Below, in pieces: positions 24,617-32,787 of a stretch of DNA of 38,749 nt. The stretch lies in contig JAUXMZ010000021.1 of the NCBI GenBank assembly GCA_030683105.1, forward strand, positions 1 through 38,749. The letters are read 5' to 3'. Below the pieces are notes generated by a model that saw only the letters and a list, made by a program, of their open reading frames with translations, had not been told where the DNA came from and ran no database searches. Made by a program: the position numbers and the translations under genes. The stretch comes from Burkholderiales bacterium. GTDB lineage: Bacteria > Pseudomonadota > Gammaproteobacteria > Burkholderiales > SG8-41. Position 1 is the first letter of the stretch, and every line of letters starts with the position of its first letter.

Positions 24617-24703
24617 GTTTAACGTCTTGGTGAACGGCGGGCTAGCACGATGCTTATTGATGGCACGGCGCTTCCGGCCCGTCCGTTCCACCTGAAGTTA
24701 GCC
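24617..24703 (-). other. attC-like recombination site (candidate)
   Basis: On the minus strand the site runs from GGCTAAC (24703-24697) to GTTAAAC (24623-24617). Between these, imperfect arms pair: TAAC/GTTA, a small unpaired spacer, GGTG/CACC, one bulged base (24688), AACGG/CCGTT, a second bulged base (24682), and CGGGC/GCCCG, closing a 34-base loop. Conserved AAC and GTT triplets, an unpaired central spacer and two extrahelical bases on one arm are hallmarks of attC. The second core matches GTTRRRY fully; the first departs from RYYYAAC at one base. The stop codon of the upstream gene lies in the first core. Confidence 0.55.
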
Positions 24704-25324
24704 ACCTGTCGCTACCCCGATCGCCGCAACGAGTATGGGCCACCATTTTTGACATACGTCGGTAATATCGTTGGCGAGAGAGGTAATTTTCATTGCTTTA
24801 TCCAATAGCGTCTGCGCCACTGTACTCCGCCGAGCCTCCTTCGGCGTAGCGGCTTCTTTGGCCAGTACGCTCATGATTTCCACAAGTTCGTTTCTCTGAT
24901 CCCGCGTCAAATCTGCGCTTTGCAGGATTGCCTCCGAAAGAGACTTAATCGCCTCAGCGAGCGCTGGCTCGCCCAATTGCACAAGCGCTGGTATGGATTG
25001 ATCAACGCTACCGATTGAACCAGTGTTGATTGTCCCGACGACACTGTTGCTTACGGAAATGTTGTTCAACTTAATCCCTCCGACATGAACCGGCTGAGGT
25101 CGCGGCGAAAATCGAGGTCCCATCGGCGGCATTCCAACTTGCGCAGCGATCTCATCGCTGAGGTAGTTGAGCATACGCTCGTTGTTCTCCAGATCTCCCT
25201 GCTGAATTTGGGAGAGTTTGAAATAGCAATCAAGGCACAGGGGAATGTTCTGGTCCCCAACCTGATACATCGCTGGCGTCGAGCATTGGTAGCACTTCAC
25301 TGACGTTTCTCAGGTGGCTAACTT
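24695..25324. repeat. 14-bp perfect inverted repeat bracketing one gene
   Basis: AAGTTAGCCACCTG at 24695-24708 and its exact complement at 25311-25324 enclose the gene 24698-25300. The repeat holds the gene's stop codon on one side and lies 10 bases before its start on the other. There is no target-site duplication. The inner seven bases go beyond what integron core sites would explain. Confidence 0.85.
24698..25300 (-). CDS. Unknown protein with N-terminal zinc ribbon and C-terminal membrane segment
   Basis: 200 residues from GTG 25300. Residues 1-30 hold a zinc ribbon (CYQC at 3-6, CLDC at 22-25). A proline-rich linker is followed by a beta-like stretch NNISVSNSVVGTINTGSIG (about 79-97), then helices (about 100-180) and a final hydrophobic segment WWPILVAAIGVATGG that could insert in a membrane. 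I do not recognise the family and assign no function. A sensor-like zinc end and a membrane-active end would suit a stress or defence effector, but that is speculation. The gene is bracketed by a 14-bp inverted repeat and followed by the attC-like site. Confidence 0.75.
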   Translation of the reverse strand: MKCYQCSTPAMYQVGDQNIPLCLDCYFKLSQIQQGDLENNERMLNYLSDEIAAQVGMPPMGPRFSPRPQPVHVGGIKLNNISVSNSVVGTINTGSIGSVDQSIPALVQLGEPALAEAIKSLSEAILQSADLTRDQRNELVEIMSVLAKEAATPKEARRSTVAQTLLDKAMKITSLANDITDVCQKWWPILVAAIGVATGG

Positions 25325-25759
25325 AAAATTAGATGAAAGAATAGATGACGAATTGGATGACAAATTATTTGACACTTTTCGTCCAGCTATTTAGCCATAC
25401 CCGATCATCTTTTCCCCTGATTCATACGTTACGCCAGATAGTGCTCTCGCGCAATTCTGCGTTAAACCGTGGGACAGGCACATGAATGACCATGACATAC
25501 AAGGTTCGCCGGTGGAGGCCGCGCGTCCGCGGCTTCTTGATTTGGCGCGCAAAACGATCCGGGGGCGGCATTACGGTTAGCCTCCACCCCGGAAGCCGCT
25601 GCGCTTTTTCCGGGCTACAGGCTCACACTCCCCAGTTCTCCCGTTATGCTTTGTTCTTCTTGGCGTGCTTGGCGCACCCGTCAAGCGGGTATTAAAAAGA
25701 AGCCTTGGCGGCTTAATTGTTGTTCTTTGTATTTCTTGGCGCCTTGGCGTCTTGGCGGT
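25325..25759. other. Non-coding stretch with repeats and relics
   Basis: No convincing gene. At 25327-25365 there are three imperfect 12-mers (GATGACGAATTG type) within a 26-codon plus-strand frame (25314-25394) of doubtful meaning. GTTAAAC occurs at 25461-25467. A GC-rich palindrome GCCGCG/CGCGGC is near 25520. From about 25660 the DNA is made of CTTGGCG-type repeat units, interrupted at 25677-25700 by CCCGTCAAGCGGGTATTAAA, a motif found again at 29406-29425. Confidence 0.6.
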
Positions 25760-26875
25760 TCAATTCTTGTACGGGCTGCGCTCGTGCAGTTCGTCGATGT
25801 AATGCGTCATCCCCTGCGCCTCGCGCGCGAGGAACTGCTCGATGGCGGTGGAAAATTCGGGATGCGCGAGCCAGTGGGCAGAACAGGTTTGCACCGGCAG
25901 CAGACCGCGCGCGATCTTGTGCTCGCCCTGTGCACCGCCTTCGAAGCATTGCAGGCCGCGTGCGATGCAGTACTCGATACCCTGGTAAAAACAGGCCTCG
26001 AAATGAAGCGCGGGGTGATATTCCAGCGCGCCCCAGTAACGCCCGTAGAGGCTGTGGCGGCTGCGGATGTTGAATGACGCTGCAATCGGCTTGTCGTCGC
26101 GTTTTGCGATGACCAGCAGAGTGTGATCGGGCAGGGTGGCGCCGATGCGCTGGAAGAATTCGAGGTTGAGATAAGGCGTGGATCCGTGTTCGCGGTAGGT
26201 CTGCCGGTAACAGCGGGCAAAGAAGGCCCAATGCTGATCGCTGATGGCCGCACCCTCCAGCCATTCAAATGCGATGCCGGCGTCCCGCACTTTGCGCCGT
26301 TCCTGCCGGATTTTCTTGCGCTTGTCGTGGTTCATGCCGGCCAGGAACTCATCAAAATTCTGATAGCTGTGATTGTTCCAGTGAAACTGCACGCCATGGC
26401 GCAGTATCATGCCGTGCTCCCGCATGCGTAGTGCCTGGTCGTGCGGCGGAAACAGACAATGCAACGATGACACGTGTAATTCGTTCGCCAGTGCCAGAGC
26501 CGCGGCGATCAGGTGGTCGCGGTGCTCAGCGGTGCCGGCCAGTATGCGCTGTCCGGTTACCGGCGAGAACGGGACAGCCGACAGCAGTTTGGGGTAGTAG
26601 TGCAGGCCATGGCGGTGATAAGCGTCTGCCCAGGCCCAGTCGAACACGTATTCGCCGTAGGAATGGGTTTTGAGATAAAGCGGCATGGCGCCCGCCAGAC
26701 GGCCGTGTTCCCTCAGCAGAAGATACTTCGGGGTCCAGCCACTCGCCGCGCTCGCACAGCCGCTATCGTGCAAAGCGGAGAGAAACTCATGGCGCAGAAA
26801 CGGATCGTCGCCGGCAAGAAGGTTCCATTCGCCGGGCGCGACCCCGGAAAGCGTCTCGACGACGGCTATCGTCAC
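25760..26875 (-). CDS. COG3146-type GNAT/FemAB-like acyltransferase
   Basis: 371 residues of the family annotated as peptidoglycan-biosynthesis-like or GNAT N-acetyltransferase (COG3146). Typical stretches are YGEYVFDWAWADAYHRHG (about 72-89), the basic MNHDKRKKIRQERRK (about 179-193), YGRYWGALEYHPALHFEACF (about 275-294) and FEGGAQGEHKIARG (about 310-323). The exact reaction is not established. The GTG start at 26875 overlaps the TGA of the TPR gene by 4 bases (GTGA), so translation is coupled. The 3' end abuts the CTTGGCG repeat array. Confidence 0.85.
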   Translation of the reverse strand: MTIAVVETLSGVAPGEWNLLAGDDPFLRHEFLSALHDSGCASAASGWTPKYLLLREHGRLAGAMPLYLKTHSYGEYVFDWAWADAYHRHGLHYYPKLLSAVPFSPVTGQRILAGTAEHRDHLIAAALALANELHVSSLHCLFPPHDQALRMREHGMILRHGVQFHWNNHSYQNFDEFLAGMNHDKRKKIRQERRKVRDAGIAFEWLEGAAISDQHWAFFARCYRQTYREHGSTPYLNLEFFQRIGATLPDHTLLVIAKRDDKPIAASFNIRSRHSLYGRYWGALEYHPALHFEACFYQGIEYCIARGLQCFEGGAQGEHKIARGLLPVQTCSAHWLAHPEFSTAIEQFLAREAQGMTHYIDELHERSPYKN

Positions 26876-27450
26876 CGCCTGGCGACTCCTTCAGGCACCT
26901 GTCCGGTTTCCCTGATCAACTGCTGCGTCACCTTCGGATCGAATTCAGAGACCCGCTTGATAATTTTCCTGACCTGGTCAAGGTTGTTGAGGGCATATTG
27001 CGCCTTAGCCAGTTCGTAGAGGGCATGAGGATTCATCGGCTGTAATTCGGCTGCTTTCTTGAGCATCGTGATTGCTTTTTCGTGTTCATTTTTGCCCCGG
27101 TAAATCATGCCCATGCCGAACCAGGCGCGGTCGAGGCTGGGGCTGAGATCAATGGCGCGCTGGAAGCTGACAAGCGCCTCATCGAACTGGCCGAGTTCTT
27201 GTTGCACGAATCCGAGATTGAACCAGATTTCGGCATTGCCGGGATTGATGTCCAGCGCCTGGCGAAACGCGGCGCCCGCTTCGGCATAGTGTTCCCGGCT
27301 GGCATGAAGAAAGCCGAGGCTGGAGGCTGCCAGCGCAAACTCCGGGTTGGCGGCGAGCGCCATGCGGTACGATTCCGCGGCGGCGTCATGGCGTTTGAAA
27401 ACGAGGTAAAAGCGGGCAAGATGATAATAAACATTGTGCAGCAGACGCAT
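26872..27450 (-). CDS. Tetratricopeptide repeat protein
   Basis: About 192 residues made of TPR units (for example ALDINPGNAEIWFNLGFVQQ and AIDLSPSLDRAWFGMGMIY), about five repeats in all. It is a cytoplasmic scaffold with no signal peptide. The frame is open to 27492, but the first 14 codons there (MGAKSDRLLD and on) are the REP-type sequence at 27467-27492 read on the other strand, so ATG 27450 (MRLLHNVYYH) is the better start. It is coupled to the COG3146 gene by a 4-base overlap, suggesting a functional link. It is divergent from nadE. Confidence 0.8.
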   Translation of the reverse strand: MRLLHNVYYHLARFYLVFKRHDAAAESYRMALAANPEFALAASSLGFLHASREHYAEAGAAFRQALDINPGNAEIWFNLGFVQQELGQFDEALVSFQRAIDLSPSLDRAWFGMGMIYRGKNEHEKAITMLKKAAELQPMNPHALYELAKAQYALNNLDQVRKIIKRVSEFDPKVTQQLIRETGQVPEGVARR

Positions 27451-27466
27451 ATTGAACGCTCCATCC

Positions 27467-27568
27467 AGCAGCCTGTCGGACTTGGCTCCCATTCACCGGA
27501 ACGGGTAGTATTGGCTTTGGTTTTTTTCAATTTTAGGAGTTTGGCGGGGCAAAGTCCGACAAAATCCT
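27467..27568. repeat. REP-like element, copy 3 (composite)
   Basis: Contains the AGCAGCCTGTCGGA arm (27467-27480), also seen after amtB, and the REP palindrome 27535-27568 (AGGAGTTTGGCGG / CCGACAAAATCCT, two mismatches). It fills the divergent space between the TPR gene and nadE, so their promoters must overlap it. Confidence 0.8.
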
Positions 27569-27594
27569 AGGCGAACCGATGATATATTAGCACT

Positions 27595-29202
27595 ATGAAA
27601 ATAGCGATTGCCCAGACCAACTTTGTTGTCGGCGACCTTGCCGGCAATGCGGCCAAAATCATCGAGACTGCCGTACGCGCGCGCGAGGCGGGCGCCACCC
27701 TGTTACTCACCACCGAGCTTGGGCTATGCGGCTACCCTCCCGAAGACCTGCTGCTGCGTGACGATTTTTACCGGGATTGCGCGCACACGCTGGATGATCT
27801 GCGCGTCAAGATTGCCGGAATCACGCTGGTGGTCGGCCATCCGCATGAAATAGACAGCAGGCGTTACAACGCGGCCTCGGTGATCCGTGACCACAAAATT
27901 ATCGCCACTTATCTCAAGCGCAAGCTGCCGAACTACACGGTGTTCGACGAGGCGCGTTACTTCGATCCGGGCAACGTGCCGTGCGTGTTCGAGCACGAGG
28001 GCGTGCGTTTCGGCCTTAACATTTGCGCCGACGTCTGGGAAGAGCCGGCTGCGATCGCGGCACACGCGGCCGGGGCCCAGGTGCTGCTGGTGCTCAATGC
28101 GTCGCCGTATCACATGAACAAGCAGCTTTCGCGCTACGAAGTGGTGCACGACCGGGTTGCGGAAACCGGGCTGCCGGTGATCTACGCCAACCAGGTGGGC
28201 GGACAGGACGAACTGGTGTTCGACGGCGCGTCATTTGTCGTGGACGGCAAGGGCGGCCTGACCCACCAGTTTCCCGCTTTCGAGGAGACGCTGGGTTACA
28301 TCGATCTGGTCGGGGGCGTGCCGGTAAAGGGCGACATTGCGCCGCCGCTCGCGCCCGAAGCCGAGGTCTACAAGGCGCTCACCCTGGGTGTGCGCGATTA
28401 TGTCAACAAGAACGGTTTTCCCGGGGTGTTGCTCGGATTGTCCGGCGGCATCGATTCGGCGCTGACCCTGGCCATTGCGGTCGATGCGCTCGGTGCGGCG
28501 CGCGTGCGCCCGGTGATGATGCCGTCGCAGTACACGGCGGGCATGAGCCGCGAGGATGCGCTGGCCGAGGCCGAGGCGCTGGGCGTGCGCTACACCGAGA
28601 TCGCCATCAAGCCCGTGTTCGATGCGTTTACGCATGCGTTGGCGGACGAGTTCAGGGGATTGCCGGAAGACACCACCGAGGAAAACCTGCAGTCGCGGAT
28701 TCGCGGCTCGCTGTTGATGGCCATCTCGAACAAGACCGGCGCCATCGTGCTCACCACCGGCAACAAGAGCGAGATGAGCACCGGCTATGCCACTTTGTAT
28801 GGCGACATGGCGGGCGGTTTTGCCGTGCTGAAGGATATCAACAAGTTGCTGGTCTACCGCCTGTCCAATTACCGCAATACCATTTCGCCGGTGATCCCGC
28901 AGCGCGTGATCGAGCGCGCGCCGTCGGCGGAATTGCGGCCCGACCAGACCGACCAGGACAGCCTGCCGCCGTACCCGGTGCTGGATGCCATCCTGGCAGC
29001 GTATGTCGAAAACGACGTGTGTCCCAAAGAGATCATCGAGCAGGGATACAGCCGGGCGGATGTCGAGCGGGTGGTGCGGCTGGTGCGGCTCTCCGAATAC
29101 AAGCGGCGCCAGTCCCCTATCGGTATCCGTATTACCAGCCGTGGTTTCGGCAAGGACTGGCGCTATCCGATCACCAATAAGTACCGTCATCGGTTTGAAT
29201 GA
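27595..29202 (+). CDS. nadE: Glutamine-dependent NAD+ synthetase
   Basis: A 535-residue two-domain enzyme that amidates nicotinic acid adenine dinucleotide to NAD+. The N-terminal nitrilase domain supplies ammonia from glutamine with the triad Glu41 (TTELGLCGY), Lys110 (KRKLPNY) and Cys144 (LNICADVWE). The synthetase domain has the ATP pyrophosphatase loop LSGGIDSA (about 281-288), TTGNKSEMSTGYATLYGD and a C-terminal KRRQSPIGIRIT. All key residues are present. ATG 27595 gives MKIAIAQTNF, the normal beginning. Two long frames within it on other phases are GC shadows. Confidence 0.97.
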   Translation: MKIAIAQTNFVVGDLAGNAAKIIETAVRAREAGATLLLTTELGLCGYPPEDLLLRDDFYRDCAHTLDDLRVKIAGITLVVGHPHEIDSRRYNAASVIRDHKIIATYLKRKLPNYTVFDEARYFDPGNVPCVFEHEGVRFGLNICADVWEEPAAIAAHAAGAQVLLVLNASPYHMNKQLSRYEVVHDRVAETGLPVIYANQVGGQDELVFDGASFVVDGKGGLTHQFPAFEETLGYIDLVGGVPVKGDIAPPLAPEAEVYKALTLGVRDYVNKNGFPGVLLGLSGGIDSALTLAIAVDALGAARVRPVMMPSQYTAGMSREDALAEAEALGVRYTEIAIKPVFDAFTHALADEFRGLPEDTTEENLQSRIRGSLLMAISNKTGAIVLTTGNKSEMSTGYATLYGDMAGGFAVLKDINKLLVYRLSNYRNTISPVIPQRVIERAPSAELRPDQTDQDSLPPYPVLDAILAAYVENDVCPKEIIEQGYSRADVERVVRLVRLSEYKRRQSPIGIRITSRGFGKDWRYPITNKYRHRFE

Positions 29203-29255
29203 CAGGTGGTTTGCGCCCTGTTATCCTAAGAGCGCATATCAAAAAGACCAAGACC

Positions 29256-29455
29256 GATGTAACCGCCGATGAACGCCGATAAACGCAGATCGAAATACCG
29301 TTAAAAATATTTTACCGCCAATAGCAAATATTAATGAATAAAAACAGCGGGTTATATTATTGCTCTGAGTAATAACGACTTGGAGTTTTAGATTTTCATC
29401 GGCGTACCCGTCAAGCGGGTATTAAAAGGAATTCATCGGCGGCTAATTATTTTGA
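29256..29455. repeat. CGCCGATGAA-type periodic repeats, inverted, with an internal insertion
   Basis: AACCGCCGATGAACGCCGAT near 29259 is mirrored by ATCGGCGT and ATTCATCGGCGGCT near 29398-29445. The right copy is interrupted at 29405-29430 by ACCCGTCAAGCGGGTATTAA, the motif also present at 25677-25700 inside a different repeat. The 318-base region 29203-29520 has no gene; besides these repeats it holds the glnB leader. Confidence 0.75.
29350..29363 (+). promoter_or_regulatory. Candidate sigma-54 promoter of glnB
   Basis: GG (29350-29351), ten bases, then GC (29362-29363), with ATTGCT matching the -12 element. The -24 element matches only at GG. No NtrC dyad was found upstream. The leader to the ATG would be about 145 bases. 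Confidence 0.4.
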
Positions 29456-29517
29456 TTTTATTACGGGCTCTAAGCGTCGTTATTTAATGAGTCATACACG
29501 AACCTGATCGGGAGTAA

Positions 29518-29859
<342 letters not shown>

Positions 29860-29867
29860 GTGCCGTG

Positions 29868-29990
29868 ATTAGTAATTGGTGGTTCGTGATTCGTAAATCG
29901 TGATCGTATCAAGCGCTTGCGAATCTAGTCTACCAATCACCAGTCACCAATCACCAATCACCAGTCACCAATCACCAGTCACCGGTTACG
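29868..29990. repeat. Inverted GTGATT / AATCAC heptamer arrays after glnB
   Basis: GTGATT-type units at 29868-29902 face AATCACCAGTCACC-type units at 29934-29990. They lie between the convergent glnB and Smr genes. The second array encodes the last codons of the Smr gene, whose stop is at 29979-29981. Confidence 0.85.
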
Positions 29991-30548
29991 AGTCACGCCC
30001 TTCAGCAAAACCACTACCGCGCCGCTGCCACCTTCTATGTTGCGCGCCTGGCAGAACGCGAGAATTTCGTCGCGCTGCATCAGCCAGTTGGCCACTTTCT
30101 GTTTTAACACCGGTTCGCGGTTCTTCGAGCGCAATCCCTTGCCGTGGATGATGCGCACGTAGCGTAATCCGTGGCGCAGGCAATGCTTGAGAAATTCGAC
30201 CAGCAATTCCCGCGCTTCCGGCGTGGTCAGCCCGTGCAGGTCGAGTTCTTCCTGAATGACCCAATGGCCGCGACGTAGTTTGCGCAGTGTCTCCGGCGAA
30301 ATGCCGTTGCGCAGGAAGCTCAGTTCCTCGCCGGTTTCCAGCCCGGTTTCCCACGGAATATGGTCGCTCAGACTGTCCTGCAGCACAGCTTGCGCATCCC
30401 GCAGCCGTTGTCCGGGGATCGGGCGGGGGCGGGGACGCTCAAGTTCGGCTTTATTGCGCTTGGGCAATGGCGTTACGTCGGCGACCGTGGCGCGAAACAT
30501 CTCTTTGTCCTGGGACTTGAGACGGGGCATCCTGTCGGTTTTCTTCAT
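29979..30548 (-). CDS. Smr-domain protein (putative endonuclease)
   Basis: About 189 residues. The Smr domain (about 95-180) has both signatures, ELDLHGLT and RIIHGKGLRS. Free-standing Smr proteins are endonucleases acting on DNA or on RNA at stalled ribosomes; which applies here is open. The start is set at ATG 30548 (MKKTDRMPRLKSQ), because the 13 codons further upstream (MKKQKNEANG and on) are the flank of a REP element. The last four codons come from the GTGATT repeat. It lies downstream of trxB, with only the REP between them. Confidence 0.82.
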   Translation of the reverse strand: MKKTDRMPRLKSQDKEMFRATVADVTPLPKRNKAELERPRPRPIPGQRLRDAQAVLQDSLSDHIPWETGLETGEELSFLRNGISPETLRKLRRGHWVIQEELDLHGLTTPEARELLVEFLKHCLRHGLRYVRIIHGKGLRSKNREPVLKQKVANWLMQRDEILAFCQARNIEGGSGAVVVLLKGVTRNR

Positions 30549-30554
30549 CGCGAG

Positions 30555-30622
30555 TCGCCCGTTCGCCTCGTTCTTTTGTTTTTTCATTTTAGGAGTTTGT
30601 CGGAGCCAAGTCCGACAAACTC

Positions 30623-30624
<2 letters not shown>
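30555..30624. repeat. REP-like element, copy 4
   Basis: The core palindrome 30591-30624 has perfect 14-bp arms AGGAGTTTGTCGGA and a 6-base loop; the flank GCCTCGTTCTT and CATTTT is to the left. It overlaps the trxB stop codon (30623-30625) by two bases. Confidence 0.88.
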
Positions 30625-31621
<997 letters not shown>

Positions 31622-31728
31622 TTAACAGGTTGTGCGCTGCCGTGTCGAGAGATTGTGGCAGATGCCCTTCCAGGCCTGGCCGATGCGATATACTGTGCAA
31701 AAGAAAAAGCATGTCTGCAGTGCTCCGG

Positions 31729-31746
31729 ATACCGATACGGTATGAT
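31729..31746 (+). promoter_or_regulatory. Palindrome overlapping the -10 box of the Crp/Fnr-type gene
   Basis: ATACCG-ATA-CGGTAT at 31729-31743 overlaps a TATGAT at 31741-31746, 46 bases before the ATG. A dyad in this place suits an operator, possibly for autoregulation. Confidence 0.45.
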
Positions 31747-31791
31747 ATGCAGAGCGCGAATAATAATTTGAAGCGGTTGGGAGATTAACCT

Positions 31792-32502
31792 ATGTCTGCA
31801 CATGCTTCGTTAAATCCGCAACTATTGAGGACGGTCCCGTTGTTTTCGTCGCTCGACGACGAGCAGCTTCGGGTTCTCTCTCCCTTCGTCCAATTGCGCT
31901 CCTATCCACGCAGTACGTTCATTTTGCGCGCCGGAGAGGAAACCGATGCGCTTTACGTCATCCTTTCCGGACGGGTCAAGGTTTTGATCCCGGATGAAGA
32001 GGGGCACGAAGTCATCCTCACCATGATGGGGCCCCATGAGTTTTTTGGGGAGATGGGATTGCTTGACGAGCAGCCGCGTTCGGCGAGCGTTGAGACCCTG
32101 GAGCAGTGCGATATGCTGCGGTTTTCGAAAGCCGGCTTCATGAATTGTCTTAAGGACAATTTCGAACTGGCGATGATGGTTATTCGAAACCTGGTCAGGC
32201 GTTTGCGCGACGCTGACCGGAAGATCGAAAGCCTGGCTCTGATCGACGTCTATGGCCGTGTTGCGAGGCTAATCATCGATATGGCGGAAGAAATCGATGG
32301 GCAGTGGATCGTTCAGCGTGCACCCCCCAAGCAGGAGATTGCACACATGATCGGCGCCTCGCGCGAAATGGTCAGCCGGGTGGTCAAGGATCTGCAGCTT
32401 AAGGGCCTGATCCGCACCGAAAAGCGGAAAATTTTCATACTCGATCAAAACATGAAAAAACGCGCCTTAAATCGCCAGGTCGCTCGCCAATACATTGAGT
32501 AG
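31792..32502 (+). CDS. Crp/Fnr-family transcriptional regulator
   Basis: 236 residues. The cyclic-nucleotide-binding fold (about 15-130) contains GEMGLLDEQPRSASV (about 84-98), which closely follows the cAMP pocket of CRP, including the Glu, Arg and Ser. A dimer helix follows, then the winged helix with PKQEIAHMIGASREMVSRVV (about 183-202). No N-terminal cysteine cluster is present, so it is not an FNR oxygen sensor. ATG 31792 follows GGGAG. It occupies the place of lrp in the E. coli trxB-lrp-ftsK-lolA-rarA order. Confidence 0.92.
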   Translation: MSAHASLNPQLLRTVPLFSSLDDEQLRVLSPFVQLRSYPRSTFILRAGEETDALYVILSGRVKVLIPDEEGHEVILTMMGPHEFFGEMGLLDEQPRSASVETLEQCDMLRFSKAGFMNCLKDNFELAMMVIRNLVRRLRDADRKIESLALIDVYGRVARLIIDMAEEIDGQWIVQRAPPKQEIAHMIGASREMVSRVVKDLQLKGLIRTEKRKIFILDQNMKKRALNRQVARQYIE

Positions 32503-32506
32503 CGCC

Positions 32507-32609
32507 AGGAGTTTGTCGGACTTGGTCCCTACAAACTCCTGAAATGGGAAACTAAAGAACGAGGCGAAAAAAACGCCATGCCAGTGATGTTTATTCCGGC
32601 CAGCATCCG
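32507..32609. repeat. REP-like element, copy 5 (reverse orientation)
   Basis: Core 32507-32540, arms AGGAGTTTGT / ACAAACTCCT perfect over 10 bases. The right flank AAGAACGAGGC, AACGCCATGC and TTCCGGCCAGCA matches the left flank of the copy at 12400-12500 in reverse. It begins 5 bases after the regulator's stop codon. Confidence 0.85.
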
Positions 32610-32625
32610 TTCCGGTAATCGTAAA

Positions 32626-32661
32626 AAAAACAAACCCCGCTCAAAGCGGGGTTTGTTTTTT
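32626..32661 (+). terminator. Rho-independent terminator
   Basis: CAAACCCCGC, loop TCAAA, GCGGGGTTTG followed by TTTTTT; an A-tract precedes the stem. It ends the Crp/Fnr-type transcript and isolates ftsK from it. The symmetry would allow action in both directions. Confidence 0.92.
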
Positions 32662-32758
32662 GCCCCGATCAAGGTGCAGAATAAGCGATTCTGGCGTCGT
32701 TGATTTTTAAATTCCGCGGGAACCCGGCCTTCTTCCATTTGGGTTGGTTCTTTCGGTG

Positions 32759-32764
32759 TATAAT
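32759..32764 (+). promoter_or_regulatory. Probable -10 box of ftsK
   Basis: TATAAT, 23 bases before the ftsK ATG, leaving a leader of under 20 bases. The -35 region has no strong hexamer at the right distance. Confidence 0.5.
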
Positions 32765-32787
32765 CAATCAGTTAATTCATATATCTC

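Noticed and set aside
25314-25394. 26-codon frame with Asp/Leu-rich repeats (LDERIDDELDDKLFD)
   Set aside because: Too short, overlaps the 14-bp inverted repeat, and has no ribosome site; could be a gene-end relic but nothing supports it.
25311-25467. A second attC-like site upstream of the zinc-ribbon gene (GTTTAAC at 25467-25461 to GTTAGCC at 25322-25316, minus strand)
   Set aside because: Core triplets fit, but the inner arms pair only weakly (an A-AATT match) and the length of about 150 bases is at the edge of the normal range.
28023-29180. 385-codon frame inside nadE, and a 319-codon antisense frame at 28231-29190
   Set aside because: Both are shadows of the nadE reading frame; neither shows domain motifs.
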